Origin: Syntrophus buswellii
Lineage (GTDB): Bacteria > Desulfobacterota > Syntrophia > Syntrophales > Syntrophaceae
DNA length: 64,000 nucleotides
Reading direction: 5' to 3'
Assembly: GCF_046097065.1 (NCBI RefSeq)
Contig: NZ_CP175563.1
Location: forward strand, 496,001 to 560,000
Made by a program: the position numbers and the translations under genes. Of the stretch, positions 52,242 through 60,973 are shown piece by piece. The notes under the pieces are model-generated. The model had not been told where the DNA came from and did not search any database. It was given only the letters and a program-made list of their open reading frames with translations. How positions within the stretch are numbered: position 1 is the stretch's first letter; each line of letters starts with the position of its first letter.

Positions 52242-53726
52242 ATGACTTTGAAGCTTTACAACACCCTTAGAAACAGAAAGGAAGTCCTTGTTCCCCTTCA
52301 GGAGGGGCGGGTCGGACTCTATGTGTGCGGAATCACCGTCTACGACATCTGCCACGTGGGTCATGCCCGGTCGGCCGTTGTCTTTGACGTCCTGAGAAGA
52401 TACCTGGAGTACCGGGGTTACGAAGTCATCTATGTCAAGAATTATACCGATGTCGACGACAAGATCATCGCCCGCGCCAATGCGGAAGGGGTGAGCATCT
52501 ATGATATCTCCAACCGCTATATCGCCGCCCACGATGAAGACATGTCGGGCCTGGGGGTTCTTCGGCCGACGGTCACTCCACGGGCGACGGAACACATCGA
52601 CGGAATGATCAGGCTCATTGAAAAGCTCGTGGAGCGCGGACTGGCCTATGCCGTGAACGGCAACGTCTATTATGCCGTGGAGCGGTTCCCCGGTTATGGA
52701 AAGCTTTCAGGGCGCCAATTGGAAGACATGATGGCCGGTGCCCGGATCGATGTCGATGAGCAAAAGAACAATCCCATGGACTTTGCCCTCTGGAAGGCCA
52801 GCAAACCCAATGAACCTGCCTGGGACAGCCCCTGGGGGCCGGGACGGCCGGGTTGGCACATCGAGTGCTCCGTGATGAGCCAGAAGTATCTCGGCGACAG
52901 CTTTGACATCCATGGCGGCGGCGAGGATCTGGTTTTCCCCCATCATGAAAATGAAATCGCCCAGTCCGAGGGGGCCACGGGCAAGCCGCTGGCCAATCTG
53001 TGGGTTCATAACGGCTTTGTGAAGATCAACAGCGAAAAGATGTCCAAGTCGCTGGGGAATGTCTTTTCCATTCAGGAGATGTTGTCCCGCTACTCCGCCG
53101 AGGCCATCCGACTGTTCATGCTCCAGAGCCACTACCGCAGCGCTGTGGATTTTTCCGAGGAATCCCTGTCGGAGGCGCGCCAGGGCATGGATCGGTTCTA
53201 CACAGCCCTGAAGGCCATTTCGGACCTTCTAGCGGCATCCGGGGGGGATTCCGCGCCCCCTTCGCCCGAATCCCTGTCGGGAAAAACGGCTGAGCTCTTC
53301 ACCCTTATTCAGAGTTTGCCGGATCGTTTTGTCGAGGCCATGGACGATGATTTAAACACCGCCCGGGCCATCGGGTACCTTTTTGATGCCGCCCGCCAGC
53401 TCAACGCATTCCTGAGTGATGCGAAAGCTGCCAGGTCCGATGCGGGACGCAACGTCCTGGCGCTGGCGGAAAAGACGATCAAGGAGATCGGTTACGTCCT
53501 GGGGCTGTTCCAGGAGGATCCCGATCTCTATTTCCAGAGGGACCGCGAACGGGAAACCCGCAAACGGGGCATCGAACCCGCCGAGATTGAACAGCTCATT
53601 GCCGAGCGCTGGGCGGCCAGAACAGAAAAGAACTGGCAGCGGGCTGACGAAATCCGTAAAATTCTGACGGAAAAAGGGATTGTCCTGAAGGACACCCCGA
53701 CCGGGACGACCTGGAAAGTGGCCTAG
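52242..53726 (+). CDS. cysS: Cysteinyl-tRNA synthetase (canonical)
   Basis: A 494-residue class I synthetase charging tRNA-Cys. It has an intact CGITVYDICHVGH (zinc Cys plus HxGH), the Thr in KNYTDVDDK, GWHIECSVM (Trp and zinc Cys), FPHHENEIAQ (zinc His and Glu) and KMSKS. The C-terminal DALR and helical tail are complete. ATG after GGAGGA. This is the working enzyme against which the fused copy at 12179 should be compared. Confidence 0.96.
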   Translation: MTLKLYNTLRNRKEVLVPLQEGRVGLYVCGITVYDICHVGHARSAVVFDVLRRYLEYRGYEVIYVKNYTDVDDKIIARANAEGVSIYDISNRYIAAHDEDMSGLGVLRPTVTPRATEHIDGMIRLIEKLVERGLAYAVNGNVYYAVERFPGYGKLSGRQLEDMMAGARIDVDEQKNNPMDFALWKASKPNEPAWDSPWGPGRPGWHIECSVMSQKYLGDSFDIHGGGEDLVFPHHENEIAQSEGATGKPLANLWVHNGFVKINSEKMSKSLGNVFSIQEMLSRYSAEAIRLFMLQSHYRSAVDFSEESLSEARQGMDRFYTALKAISDLLAASGGDSAPPSPESLSGKTAELFTLIQSLPDRFVEAMDDDLNTARAIGYLFDAARQLNAFLSDAKAARSDAGRNVLALAEKTIKEIGYVLGLFQEDPDLYFQRDRERETRKRGIEPAEIEQLIAERWAARTEKNWQRADEIRKILTEKGIVLKDTPTGTTWKVA

Positions 53727-54213
53727 CGCCATAGACCTCTGACCACCCGGCCGGGATGGTAAGGTCACCTTGCATCAGTTTCCGATTGCCACAAGGAAGA
53801 ACTCTGCAATCTTTTCACATATGGCTTTTGTCTTTCCCGAACAGGTCATCCAATGGGCTTTTAGACGCTCCAGTCCTGTCTCAGCACGTGGGCAAGATCA
53901 TTGGTCCACCATTGGTCATTGGTCGTTTCGACATTTTTATGCCCAAGAAGCCCCTGAACCTCCCGAATCAGGCGATTTTTCCAGACATTATATGAGTGTT
54001 TTTCTTGCTTCCTCAACCGATAAGGCAACAGGAAAGCGTTGTCCGCGTTTTGAACGAACCGCGTTGGACAGATCGCCGGTTTCTCAGCGAAGCACGTTAC
54101 GGAACAGAAATAGAGCGGCATTGCATCATCTGTCTGTCTGATCTGCCACTCAGAAACATTTGGGACTGTTTTGAGAGTCTCGATAAATTGAACAGCAGAA
54201 GGATGGGATATAA
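53727..54213. other. Gene-poor spacer with degraded sequence
   Basis: A 487-base stretch without an intact gene. It holds an integrase remnant on the minus strand (see 53861-53995) and several short open frames on the plus strand with no recognisable content. Short near-repeats of an ACCAATG type occur at 53896-53925. The base composition looks closer to the following AT-rich orphan gene than to the flanking cysS. Confidence 0.5.
53861..53995 (-). pseudogene. Tyrosine recombinase (integrase) C-terminal remnant
   Basis: On the minus strand, codons around 53925-53980 read LIREVQGLLGHKNVETT, the conserved region of phage/integron-type tyrosine recombinases around the second catalytic His (LGHK). 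The expected upstream Arg box (HxLRHS-type) is absent. The downstream sequence after VETT does not reach the active-site Tyr in normal context; it changes to NDQWWTND and then HVLRQ. Only a fragment remains, probably a decayed insertion. Confidence 0.5.
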
Positions 54214-54606
54214 ATGATTACCCCGGATCAATTTCGAGTAAATGAAGCATGGATTGCAGTCAGAATTAATGAACGTTTCTTGTTTATCCAGGATGAACCT
54301 TACGATGTTTATGTATTGGTGGATGCCGCCAGCTGTTATGTATTGGGGCATGTTTTATTCCGTGTCGTGGATGAAGCGCCCCAAGAAAAGGATTTAAAAG
54401 AATTATTTCAAACAGCATTTGAGGCCAAAAACCAGTGGGCGGACATGTTAATCTTAACTGGAAACTCTCCAGCGGATGATGCCTTTAAAAATCAAGGGCA
54501 GCAAAAAGGGCTCTCTGCAAAAACAGTTGATCCATCAGAGTTGGAGCCAATTTTAGGCCCCTTGAAAGAATCTTTTGCTTCAGATTTCATGAGAGGCTCC
54601 TCATGA
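54214..54606 (+). CDS. Hypothetical protein, AT-rich orphan
   Basis: A 130-residue soluble protein opening MITPDQFRVNEAWIAVRINER. It contains QDEPYDVYVLVDAASCYVLGHVLFRVVDEAP, a helical middle (DLKELFQTAFEAKNQWADMLI) and VDPSELEPILGPLKESFASDF near the end. I do not recognise the family. Codon use and base composition differ from neighbours (more A/T), and an integrase fragment lies just upstream, so it may have been acquired laterally. An ATG two bases after the upstream stop-like TAAATG gives the start; no strong ribosome site except GGATGGG. Confidence 0.65.
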   Translation: MITPDQFRVNEAWIAVRINERFLFIQDEPYDVYVLVDAASCYVLGHVLFRVVDEAPQEKDLKELFQTAFEAKNQWADMLILTGNSPADDAFKNQGQQKGLSAKTVDPSELEPILGPLKESFASDFMRGSS

Positions 54607-54756
54607 TATTTTACTCGTGCCGACCCGGAAAGACGGGCGGCGCATTCAATGGTATCAAGAGTCAAGAAACCAGGACTATACGAGTTTTTTAAAACATCGG
54701 AGATCTTACAGCCGCCGTTGATTTCGGCGTTCTATTCTACTGAAAAAAGGGGGACC

Positions 54757-55629
54757 ATGAAAATCGGCTTGGCTTTGGGAGGTGGCGGCGTTCGAGCTTT
54801 GGTGCATATTCCTGTCCTGGAGACGCTCGATGATTTAGGCATCAAGCCGTGCATTATCGCAGGAACCAGCATGGGTGCGGTTATCGGCGCGCTGTATGCC
54901 TCCGGGATGTCCGGCAGGGAGATCAGAGAACGCATCAGCAGGCACCTCATCCTGAAAGATGATACCTGGCGGGACATCATGGCGAAAAAAAACCATCTCT
55001 TGAAATGGGTCACGGCCCTTTCCGCGGAATTTCCACGCGGCGGGTTCATTCAAACGCAGGGATTTTTGGAGTATCTCTTCAGCGAGATAAGGATTCGGAC
55101 TTTCGAAGAATTGGAGGTTCCTCTTTTGGTCATTGCCGCGGACTATTGGACTGCGGAGGAGATCGTGTTTGAGAAAGGCGATCTGATCCCTGCGCTGCAG
55201 GCCACGATGGCTGTGCCGGGGGTCTTTGCCCCGGCGTCCATCGAGGGGAGAGTCCTTGTGGATGGAGGCGTCGTTAACCTGGTGCCCTACGACCACCTTT
55301 TAGAGCGGGCCGATTTCACCATCGCCGTGGATGTGAGCAAGGTGCGCAACCATGGAAAAGGAGAAATTCCCGGCGCTCTTGAGTCTGTTCTGCGGGCTTT
55401 CAATATCATGCAGGCTTCAGCCATTGCGGAAAAGATGAAGCACTGCAAGCCCGATATTTATGTTCAGCCGCAGATCCAGGATGTGCGAATGCTTGATTTT
55501 GGAAAGGCGGAGGAGATTTTCCTGCAGGCAGCGCCAGCCATCGACTTGTTGAGAAAAAGACTGAAAACAGTGACTTATCGGACAGGGGGCCTCCGAAAAA
55601 CGGCCATAAAGCGGACCCCGTGCCCATGA
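54757..55629 (+). CDS. Patatin-like phospholipase / RssA-type serine hydrolase
   Basis: A 290-residue protein with all patatin elements: oxyanion-hole glycines in ALGGGGVRAL at the start, nucleophile Ser in GTSMGA (GxSxG, near residue 43), and catalytic Asp in VDGGVV (DGG, near 170). No signal peptide or membrane segment, so cytoplasmic. A GAAAAAAGGGGG site precedes the chosen ATG; the frame is open back to 54649. Substrate unknown; members hydrolyse acyl esters of phospholipids. Confidence 0.88.
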   Translation: MKIGLALGGGGVRALVHIPVLETLDDLGIKPCIIAGTSMGAVIGALYASGMSGREIRERISRHLILKDDTWRDIMAKKNHLLKWVTALSAEFPRGGFIQTQGFLEYLFSEIRIRTFEELEVPLLVIAADYWTAEEIVFEKGDLIPALQATMAVPGVFAPASIEGRVLVDGGVVNLVPYDHLLERADFTIAVDVSKVRNHGKGEIPGALESVLRAFNIMQASAIAEKMKHCKPDIYVQPQIQDVRMLDFGKAEEIFLQAAPAIDLLRKRLKTVTYRTGGLRKTAIKRTPCP

Positions 55630-55919
55630 AACGAGACCATTTCATCCTCATCGGGGATGGCGCTAAGCCGTTGCGTGAATCATCTGAAGAAACTCGAAGC
55701 ACCCTCCCGTTTTATTGACCGAACGATCGCCATCACTTCCAACGGAACAGCTACTTGGTCCAGCCGTAAAGCGGCGGAGCATGATCTTTCGTGAAAGTCG
55801 GCTTAGCGTTATAACAGGCCCGATTTATGCTGTCACGGAAGTCCATCACGGAGAAGTGCGCCTTTTCCGTCATTTTAGAGGGTGGGGACGATCCTGTGCC
55901 GTTTCCGGACAGTAAAAGA

Positions 55920-57170
55920 ATGAGTTCATCTTTGCGGAAAACCAGTGGAATGTCCTTTGAGCGGATCTCGGGAGACTGCCTGGAAATTCGGGAAGGAGGC
56001 GGCTGTCTGACCCTCTTCGGTTTGCTCTTTTTCGCGGCGGGGATCTTTCTGACCCTTGCTGGCCTCGGCCTGATTCCCCTGGAAAACGCCCAATCCATGG
56101 ACTGGTGGGGGAAGCCGCTACTGATCGCCATGGGGCTGGCCTTTGCTTCTGTGGGTGGCTGTCTCGTTTTCTCACGAACCCGGATTACTCTTGATGCCGC
56201 CAGAGGGACGTTGACGCGCCGCTGGTGGCTGATTATGCCGATAAAGAGTGAAAATTTCCGCCTGGAGTCCTTCAGAAGCGTCGAACTGGGGCTTTCATCC
56301 GGCGATTCCGATTCTCCCGATACATATCCCATTGTCCTCAAGGGAGATGCCATCTGTCCCGATGTTCAACTCAAGAATGGTTCCAGCTACGGTGAATCCC
56401 GTCAGTTGGCCGTACACCTGGCCGAGCTGCTCCGGGTGCCGCTGGAAGAGGCGACAAGCGACCACAAGACGGTCCTGGAGAGCGGAGAGCTTCGGCAGTC
56501 CCTGGCGGAGAGGATCCAGGGGCGAATGTCCGGCACGGAGGAGCCAACGCGGCCGGTTTCTCTGCGCAGCCGGGTTGAGATGATTCCCGGCGGCGTTCTT
56601 ATTCGAATTCCCGGGGACGGCTTCAAATGGACCCTCCTTCTTCCCGTTGCGATTTCAGTGGGAGTGCTTCTCTATTTCGGACCGGGTTTTCTGGAGTTCT
56701 TCGACCGCACCCGGACACCCGTTCCGGTCCAGATGTTTTTCCTGGGGTTTGCCTTGATCCTGTTCGGATTGATTCCCCTCTTCCGTTTCATCTCCAACAT
56801 CGTGAATGCGCTGCGAAGCTATACGGAAATAATCGCCACATCGCAGGAACTGCGCTTGACGCAGCAGGGGGCCTGGAAAAAATCGGTGACAACGCTCCCG
56901 GCAGGGGAGATTGTGGACCTCGATTACAGCACCGCCTCCGGCCTGTTGGAAAAGGCCATGGATTCTGCCGGGAGCCCTCCACGCCGGCCCCATCTGGGGA
57001 CGCAGCCGCCGGTTCCGCCCCGCTGGCTGAAGGCGCTGGTCCGGCTGAACAGGTCCACCGGGGTTATCGTCAAGCACCGGACGGGACGGCTGGCCTTTGG
57101 TGCGGGGCTACCCGATGAAGAGGTGACCTATCTTTATGCAGAGGTGAAGCGCGCTTTGTCTGGGAAGTGA
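55920..57170 (+). CDS. Hypothetical membrane protein with two membrane-hairpin/PH-like modules
   Basis: A 416-residue protein from the ATG at 55920 (also possible: 55827 or 55950). There are two pairs of membrane segments: one near residues 30-85 (CLTLFGLLFFAAGIFLTLAG, PLLIAMGLAFASVGGCLVF) and one near 240-300. Each pair is followed by a soluble stretch (RITLDAARGTLTRRWWL... and SYTEIIATSQELRLTQQG...) resembling bacterial PH-like domains. The end carries a proline-rich patch (SPPRRPHLGTQPPVPPRW). I do not recognise the family. It could be a bacterial PH-domain membrane protein. The 290 bases before it hold nothing I can identify. Confidence 0.65.
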   Translation: MSSSLRKTSGMSFERISGDCLEIREGGGCLTLFGLLFFAAGIFLTLAGLGLIPLENAQSMDWWGKPLLIAMGLAFASVGGCLVFSRTRITLDAARGTLTRRWWLIMPIKSENFRLESFRSVELGLSSGDSDSPDTYPIVLKGDAICPDVQLKNGSSYGESRQLAVHLAELLRVPLEEATSDHKTVLESGELRQSLAERIQGRMSGTEEPTRPVSLRSRVEMIPGGVLIRIPGDGFKWTLLLPVAISVGVLLYFGPGFLEFFDRTRTPVPVQMFFLGFALILFGLIPLFRFISNIVNALRSYTEIIATSQELRLTQQGAWKKSVTTLPAGEIVDLDYSTASGLLEKAMDSAGSPPRRPHLGTQPPVPPRWLKALVRLNRSTGVIVKHRTGRLAFGAGLPDEEVTYLYAEVKRALSGK

Positions 57171-57295
57171 AACAGAGGAGAAAACATGACAGCCATGAAG
57201 CAATTCAACCGTGGACAGCCGATAACGTGAAGGGTTGAAAATAAGCAAATGACCTGTCCGGCAGGGTACCGGGATTGCTTAAACATCTTTATTGC

Positions 57296-57325
57296 TTGAT
57301 TTTCGATTTGAACCTGTTGTATCTT
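57296..57325 (+). promoter_or_regulatory. Putative sigma70 promoter for the small lipoprotein
   Basis: TTGATT (57296-57301) and TATCTT (57320-57325) are 18 bases apart, about 36 bases before the lipoprotein ATG. Both hexamers match four of six consensus positions or better. Confidence 0.4.
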
Positions 57326-57360
57326 ATCCACCAATTACCGACAATAAAAGGAGGATCAGC

Positions 57361-57702
57361 ATGAAAAGAACGATTGTAGCATTGTTGAAGGGCATGTTTT
57401 CTGTAATGGTTGTTCTGGTATTTGTTGTTGGAGTGTCCGGCTGTCAGAAGCAGGAAGGTCCCATGGAGCAGGCCGGAAAGGAAGCTGATAAAGCGGTTGA
57501 AGCAACAAAGGATGCTGTACAGGATGCCGGTAAGAAGGTTGAAGAAGGTGCTGAAGCTACAAAAGACGCTGCGGGAAAGGTTGGAGAGAAGATCGGCGAA
57601 GGTGCTGAAAAAGCTAAGGATGCTGTCAAGAAGGGAGTTGAAGGCACCGCTGCGGCAGTGAAGGACACCGCTGCGAAAGTGGAAGAAAAGGCCAAGCACT
57701 AA
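57361..57702 (+). CDS. Small lipoprotein with amphipathic helical repeats
   Basis: A 113-residue protein. Residues 1-28 form a lipoprotein signal (charged MKRT, hydrophobic core, lipobox VSGC). The mature part is almost wholly Ala/Lys/Glu/Val in a repeating 11-residue-like pattern (KEADKAVEATKDAV, KKVEEGAEATKDAA, EKIGEGAEKAKDAV, KKGVEGTAAAVKDTA), predicting a long amphipathic helix like LEA/apolipoprotein-type proteins. No disulfide or enzyme motif. A strong AAAGGAGG site and an own terminator mark a monocistronic, probably well expressed gene. Likely periplasmic, outer-membrane anchored; function unknown, with envelope or stress protection a guess. Confidence 0.8.
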   Translation: MKRTIVALLKGMFSVMVVLVFVVGVSGCQKQEGPMEQAGKEADKAVEATKDAVQDAGKKVEEGAEATKDAAGKVGEKIGEGAEKAKDAVKKGVEGTAAAVKDTAAKVEEKAKH

Positions 57703-57724
57703 CCTAGCAGACGATAGAATAATC

Positions 57725-57780
57725 AAACGGTCCGAAGAAGTCAGGCAAGGTCCTGATCCATTCGGACCGTTTTTTATTTT
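57725..57780 (+). terminator. Intrinsic terminator after the small lipoprotein gene
   Basis: AAACGGTCCGAA (57725-57736) pairs with TTCGGACCGTTT (57761-57772), with an inner TCAGG/CCTGA stem, followed by TTTATTTTT. Perfect 12-base outer stem. It also separates this gene from the converging alaS and may act in both directions. Confidence 0.9.
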
Positions 57781-57837
57781 TCAGGGGAACCGGCACCATT
57801 TGAAAAGGCCGAATTTCCCCCGGTATCCCTATCCGAT

Positions 57838-60474
57838 CTAAATCAGTTCTTCCAGGCGCTTCAAGGCCTGTTCCAGATTTTCCGGATTCGGGCCGCCGGC
57901 CTGGGCCATATCCGGACGGCCTCCGCCCCTGCCGCCGACGATGGGGGCGATCTCCCGAATGATATTGCCGGCGGAGTAGCGGTCCGTCAGATCCTTCGTA
58001 ACCAGGCACAGCAGCATGGCCTTTCCCTCCGCCCTGCTGCCGATCAGGATGATTCCGGACTGGAGGCGATCCCTCAGCTTATCCCCGAAATCACGGAGGG
58101 TCTTGGCGTCGGGCGCGTTCACGGCGGCGGTAAGAACCTTAATTCCCCCGATCTCCTTCGCCTGGCTGAGCAGGTCGGCCGAATCCTTGGCGGCCAGCCG
58201 GCTTTTGAACGTCTCCAACTCCTTTTCCATCTCCTTCTGGTTTTTGACCAGCTTCTCCACGCGTTCCGAAAGCTCCGAGGGATTGGACTTGAGGAGATTT
58301 GCAGCCTTTTTCAATTCGTTTTCGACCCGACGGGCGTATTTGACGGCCTCACCGCCTGTGACGGCTTCGATGCGGCGCACGCCGGCAGCAATGGCGGATT
58401 CGTGAAGTATCTTCAGGAACCCTATGTCTCCCGTCCTCCGGATGTGCGTCCCGCCGCAGAGCTCCATGCTGAAGTCGCCCATTCGAACGACCCGCACGCG
58501 GTCGCCGTATTTTTCATCGAAGACGGCCGTGGCTCCGGTTTTCAAAGCCTCTTCAATGGGAAGGACCTGGGTAACGACAGGCATATTCCTTCGGATCACC
58601 GCATTGGCCAGGGTTTCGATCCTCTCCAGTTCGTCGTCCTCTATCCTGGAAAAGTGGGTGAAGTCAAAGCGAAGCCGTTCTGAGGTGACCAGCGAGCCGG
58701 ACTGCTTGATGTGATCCCCCAGAACCCGCTTCATGGCAGCCTGAAGCACGTGGGTTCCTGAATGATTGGCCTCCGTGGCCCGGCGCTTTTCTTCGGCGAC
58801 GGTCAGATTGACGGAATCTCCCTTCCTGATCCGCCCTGTGCGGACCCTGCCGACATGGGAGATGAGGTTGTCCAGGGGGCGCCGGGTGTCAAGGACGTCG
58901 AAGACGAAATCCTTCCCCTCGATCGCTCCCGTATCTCCGATCTGCCCGCCGATCTCCCCGTAGAAGGGGGTTTCGGCGACGATGACTTCCCCTTCCTCGC
59001 CCTCCCCCAGCTCCTCGGCGAGGCCGTCTTTGTTCAGCAGGGCCGTCACCCTCGATTCTGCTGTGCAGACGCCTTCATAGCCCACAAAGACCGTGGAAAT
59101 TCCCTGTCCGGGAAGCTTCTGGTACAGGATGGAAACGGCCTCCTCGCCGCTGCCTTTCCAGGATTCCCGGGCCTTTTCCCGCTGAATCTCCATGGCCTTC
59201 TGGAAGCCCTCTTCATCAAGGGTCAATCCGTCGCGGCGCACGATATCGGCGGTCAGGTCCGTGGGAAAGCCGAAGGTGTCATAGAGGCGGAAAACAATGT
59301 CCCCCGGAATGACGGTCTTGCCTGCTGTTTTCAGCCTGGCGACCTCGTCCTGGAGAATTTTCAGGCCGGCGTCGAGGGTTTCCATGAAGCGCTGTTCCTC
59401 GTTGAGAATAACTTTTGTGATATAGGATTCCTTGTCACAGAGATCCGGGTAGGCGCCCTTCATTTCCTTGATAACGATCGCCGCCATCGCGTGGAGAAAG
59501 GGCCGATTCAGGCCCAGCAATTTTCCGTGCCGCGCGGCCCGCCTTAGAATGCGCCTCAGGACGTAGCCCCGGCCCTCATTGGAGGGGAGGATACCGTCTC
59601 CGATGAGAAACGTGACGGATCGGCTGTGGTCGGCAATGACGCGGATCGATACATCGTCTTCCTCATTCACCCCGTAGGGCCGATTGGCCGTTTCGGTGAT
59701 GGCTGCGATCAACGGGGCGAACAGATCGGTGTCGTAGTTGCTCTTTGCACCCTGGACGACGGCGACAAGGCGCTCCAGCCCCATGCCGGTGTCGATGTTC
59801 GGTTTGGGAAGCGGGGTGAGCGTTCCCGTTTCATCCCGGTCAAACTGGGTAAAGACCAGATTCCAGACCTCCAGGTAGCGGTCGCAGCCGCATTCGATGT
59901 GGCAGTCGGGACGGCCGCAACCGGTTCCCTCGCCCTGGTCGTAGATGATTTCCGAGCAGGGACCGCAGGGGCCGGTTTCTCCCATCATCCAGAAGTTGCT
60001 CTTTTCCCCCAGCCGGACGATGCGCTCCGCCGGGATGTGCATCTCGTCCTGCCAGATCCGGTACGCTTCGTCATCATCCAGATAAACGGTCACCCAGAGC
60101 CGCTCCCTGGGAAGCTTCATGACTTCGGTAAGGTATTCCCAGGCCAAGGAGATGGCTTCCCTTTTGAAGTAGTCGCCGAAGGAAAAATTGCCCAGCATCT
60201 CGAAGAAGGTGTGATGGCGTGCGGTAAAGCCGACATTTTCCAGGTCGTTGTGCTTCCCCCCCGCCCGGACGCATTTCTGGCAGGAGGCGGCGCGGGTGTA
60301 GCCCCGGTCTTCGAGTCCCAGGAAGGCGTTCTTGAATTGAACCATCCCGGCATTGGTGAAAAGGAGCGTCGGATCGTCCTTGGGGATCAGGGATGAACTG
60401 CTGACCCGCGTGTGACTCTTTTCCTCAAAAAATCTTAAAAAACTTTCGCGAATATCACGCCCCGATAGAATCAT
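57838..60474 (-). CDS. alaS: Alanyl-tRNA synthetase
   Basis: An 878-residue class II synthetase. The N-terminal catalytic core has FTNAGMVQFKNAFLG and the CVRAGGKHNDLENVGFTARHHTFFEMLGNFSFGDYFK region, followed by the editing domain with HSGTHVLQAAM and CGGTHIRRTGDIG (zinc-binding His and Cys). The C-terminal DHHA1 domain ends GGGRPDMAQAGG. It is the last gene of the minus-strand recA-recX-alaS unit, and overlaps recX by 20 bases. Confidence 0.97.
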   Translation of the reverse strand: MILSGRDIRESFLRFFEEKSHTRVSSSSLIPKDDPTLLFTNAGMVQFKNAFLGLEDRGYTRAASCQKCVRAGGKHNDLENVGFTARHHTFFEMLGNFSFGDYFKREAISLAWEYLTEVMKLPRERLWVTVYLDDDEAYRIWQDEMHIPAERIVRLGEKSNFWMMGETGPCGPCSEIIYDQGEGTGCGRPDCHIECGCDRYLEVWNLVFTQFDRDETGTLTPLPKPNIDTGMGLERLVAVVQGAKSNYDTDLFAPLIAAITETANRPYGVNEEDDVSIRVIADHSRSVTFLIGDGILPSNEGRGYVLRRILRRAARHGKLLGLNRPFLHAMAAIVIKEMKGAYPDLCDKESYITKVILNEEQRFMETLDAGLKILQDEVARLKTAGKTVIPGDIVFRLYDTFGFPTDLTADIVRRDGLTLDEEGFQKAMEIQREKARESWKGSGEEAVSILYQKLPGQGISTVFVGYEGVCTAESRVTALLNKDGLAEELGEGEEGEVIVAETPFYGEIGGQIGDTGAIEGKDFVFDVLDTRRPLDNLISHVGRVRTGRIRKGDSVNLTVAEEKRRATEANHSGTHVLQAAMKRVLGDHIKQSGSLVTSERLRFDFTHFSRIEDDELERIETLANAVIRRNMPVVTQVLPIEEALKTGATAVFDEKYGDRVRVVRMGDFSMELCGGTHIRRTGDIGFLKILHESAIAAGVRRIEAVTGGEAVKYARRVENELKKAANLLKSNPSELSERVEKLVKNQKEMEKELETFKSRLAAKDSADLLSQAKEIGGIKVLTAAVNAPDAKTLRDFGDKLRDRLQSGIILIGSRAEGKAMLLCLVTKDLTDRYSAGNIIREIAPIVGGRGGGRPDMAQAGGPNPENLEQALKRLEELI

Positions 60475-60973
60475 TCAACTCTTCCTCCTCTTTTATGCTC
60501 TTTAAAATCTTGAAGATCTGGTCGATGGGAAACCCCTTTCCCTCCAGACTCCGGACGATTTTTTGAAAATGCCGATTCCCCGGTCCGGGCGGCGGACCAC
60601 CTTTCAGCATACGGAAAATCAAGCGCTGCAACGCCTCCGCTTCGGGAAAGTCCTGGCGGGTTTCCCCGATGGCCACGGCGATGAGGTCCGCATCCAGTCC
60701 CTTCTCGCGCAGGGCCAGCTCAATGCGGCGGTCGCCAAGCAGCCGGTCCACGGCTAGATGCCGGGCCTTCAGGCGGGCATAAGCGGCATCATCCAGATAG
60801 CGGTAGTCTTTGAGCTCCTGGAAGACGTCCGCCAGGACTTCCGGTGGAAAGCCCCTGTCCCGGAGCTTTTTCCAGAGCTCCCGTTCACTGTGAGGCCGGA
60901 TTTGCAGCAAACGCCAGGCCTTTTGCCGCGCTTTTTCCCTGGGATCTTTCCCTGGAAGGACGTCGTCGATCAT
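60455..60973 (-). CDS. recX: Regulatory protein RecX
   Basis: A 172-residue RecA modulator. It has the tandem three-helix repeats: ARQKAWRLLQIRPHSERELWKKLRDRGFP, then YLDDAAYARLKARHLA with the RRIELALREKGLD repeat. ATG overlaps the recA stop (ATGA) and the end runs into alaS, so all three are coupled. Confidence 0.92.
   Translation of the reverse strand: MIDDVLPGKDPREKARQKAWRLLQIRPHSERELWKKLRDRGFPPEVLADVFQELKDYRYLDDAAYARLKARHLAVDRLLGDRRIELALREKGLDADLIAVAIGETRQDFPEAEALQRLIFRMLKGGPPPGPGNRHFQKIVRSLEGKGFPIDQIFKILKSIKEEEELNDSIGA

Noticed and set aside
57186..57224. 12-codon open frame with a good ribosome site after the membrane protein gene
   Set aside because: Too short, no conservation evidence, followed by non-coding sequence; probably chance.
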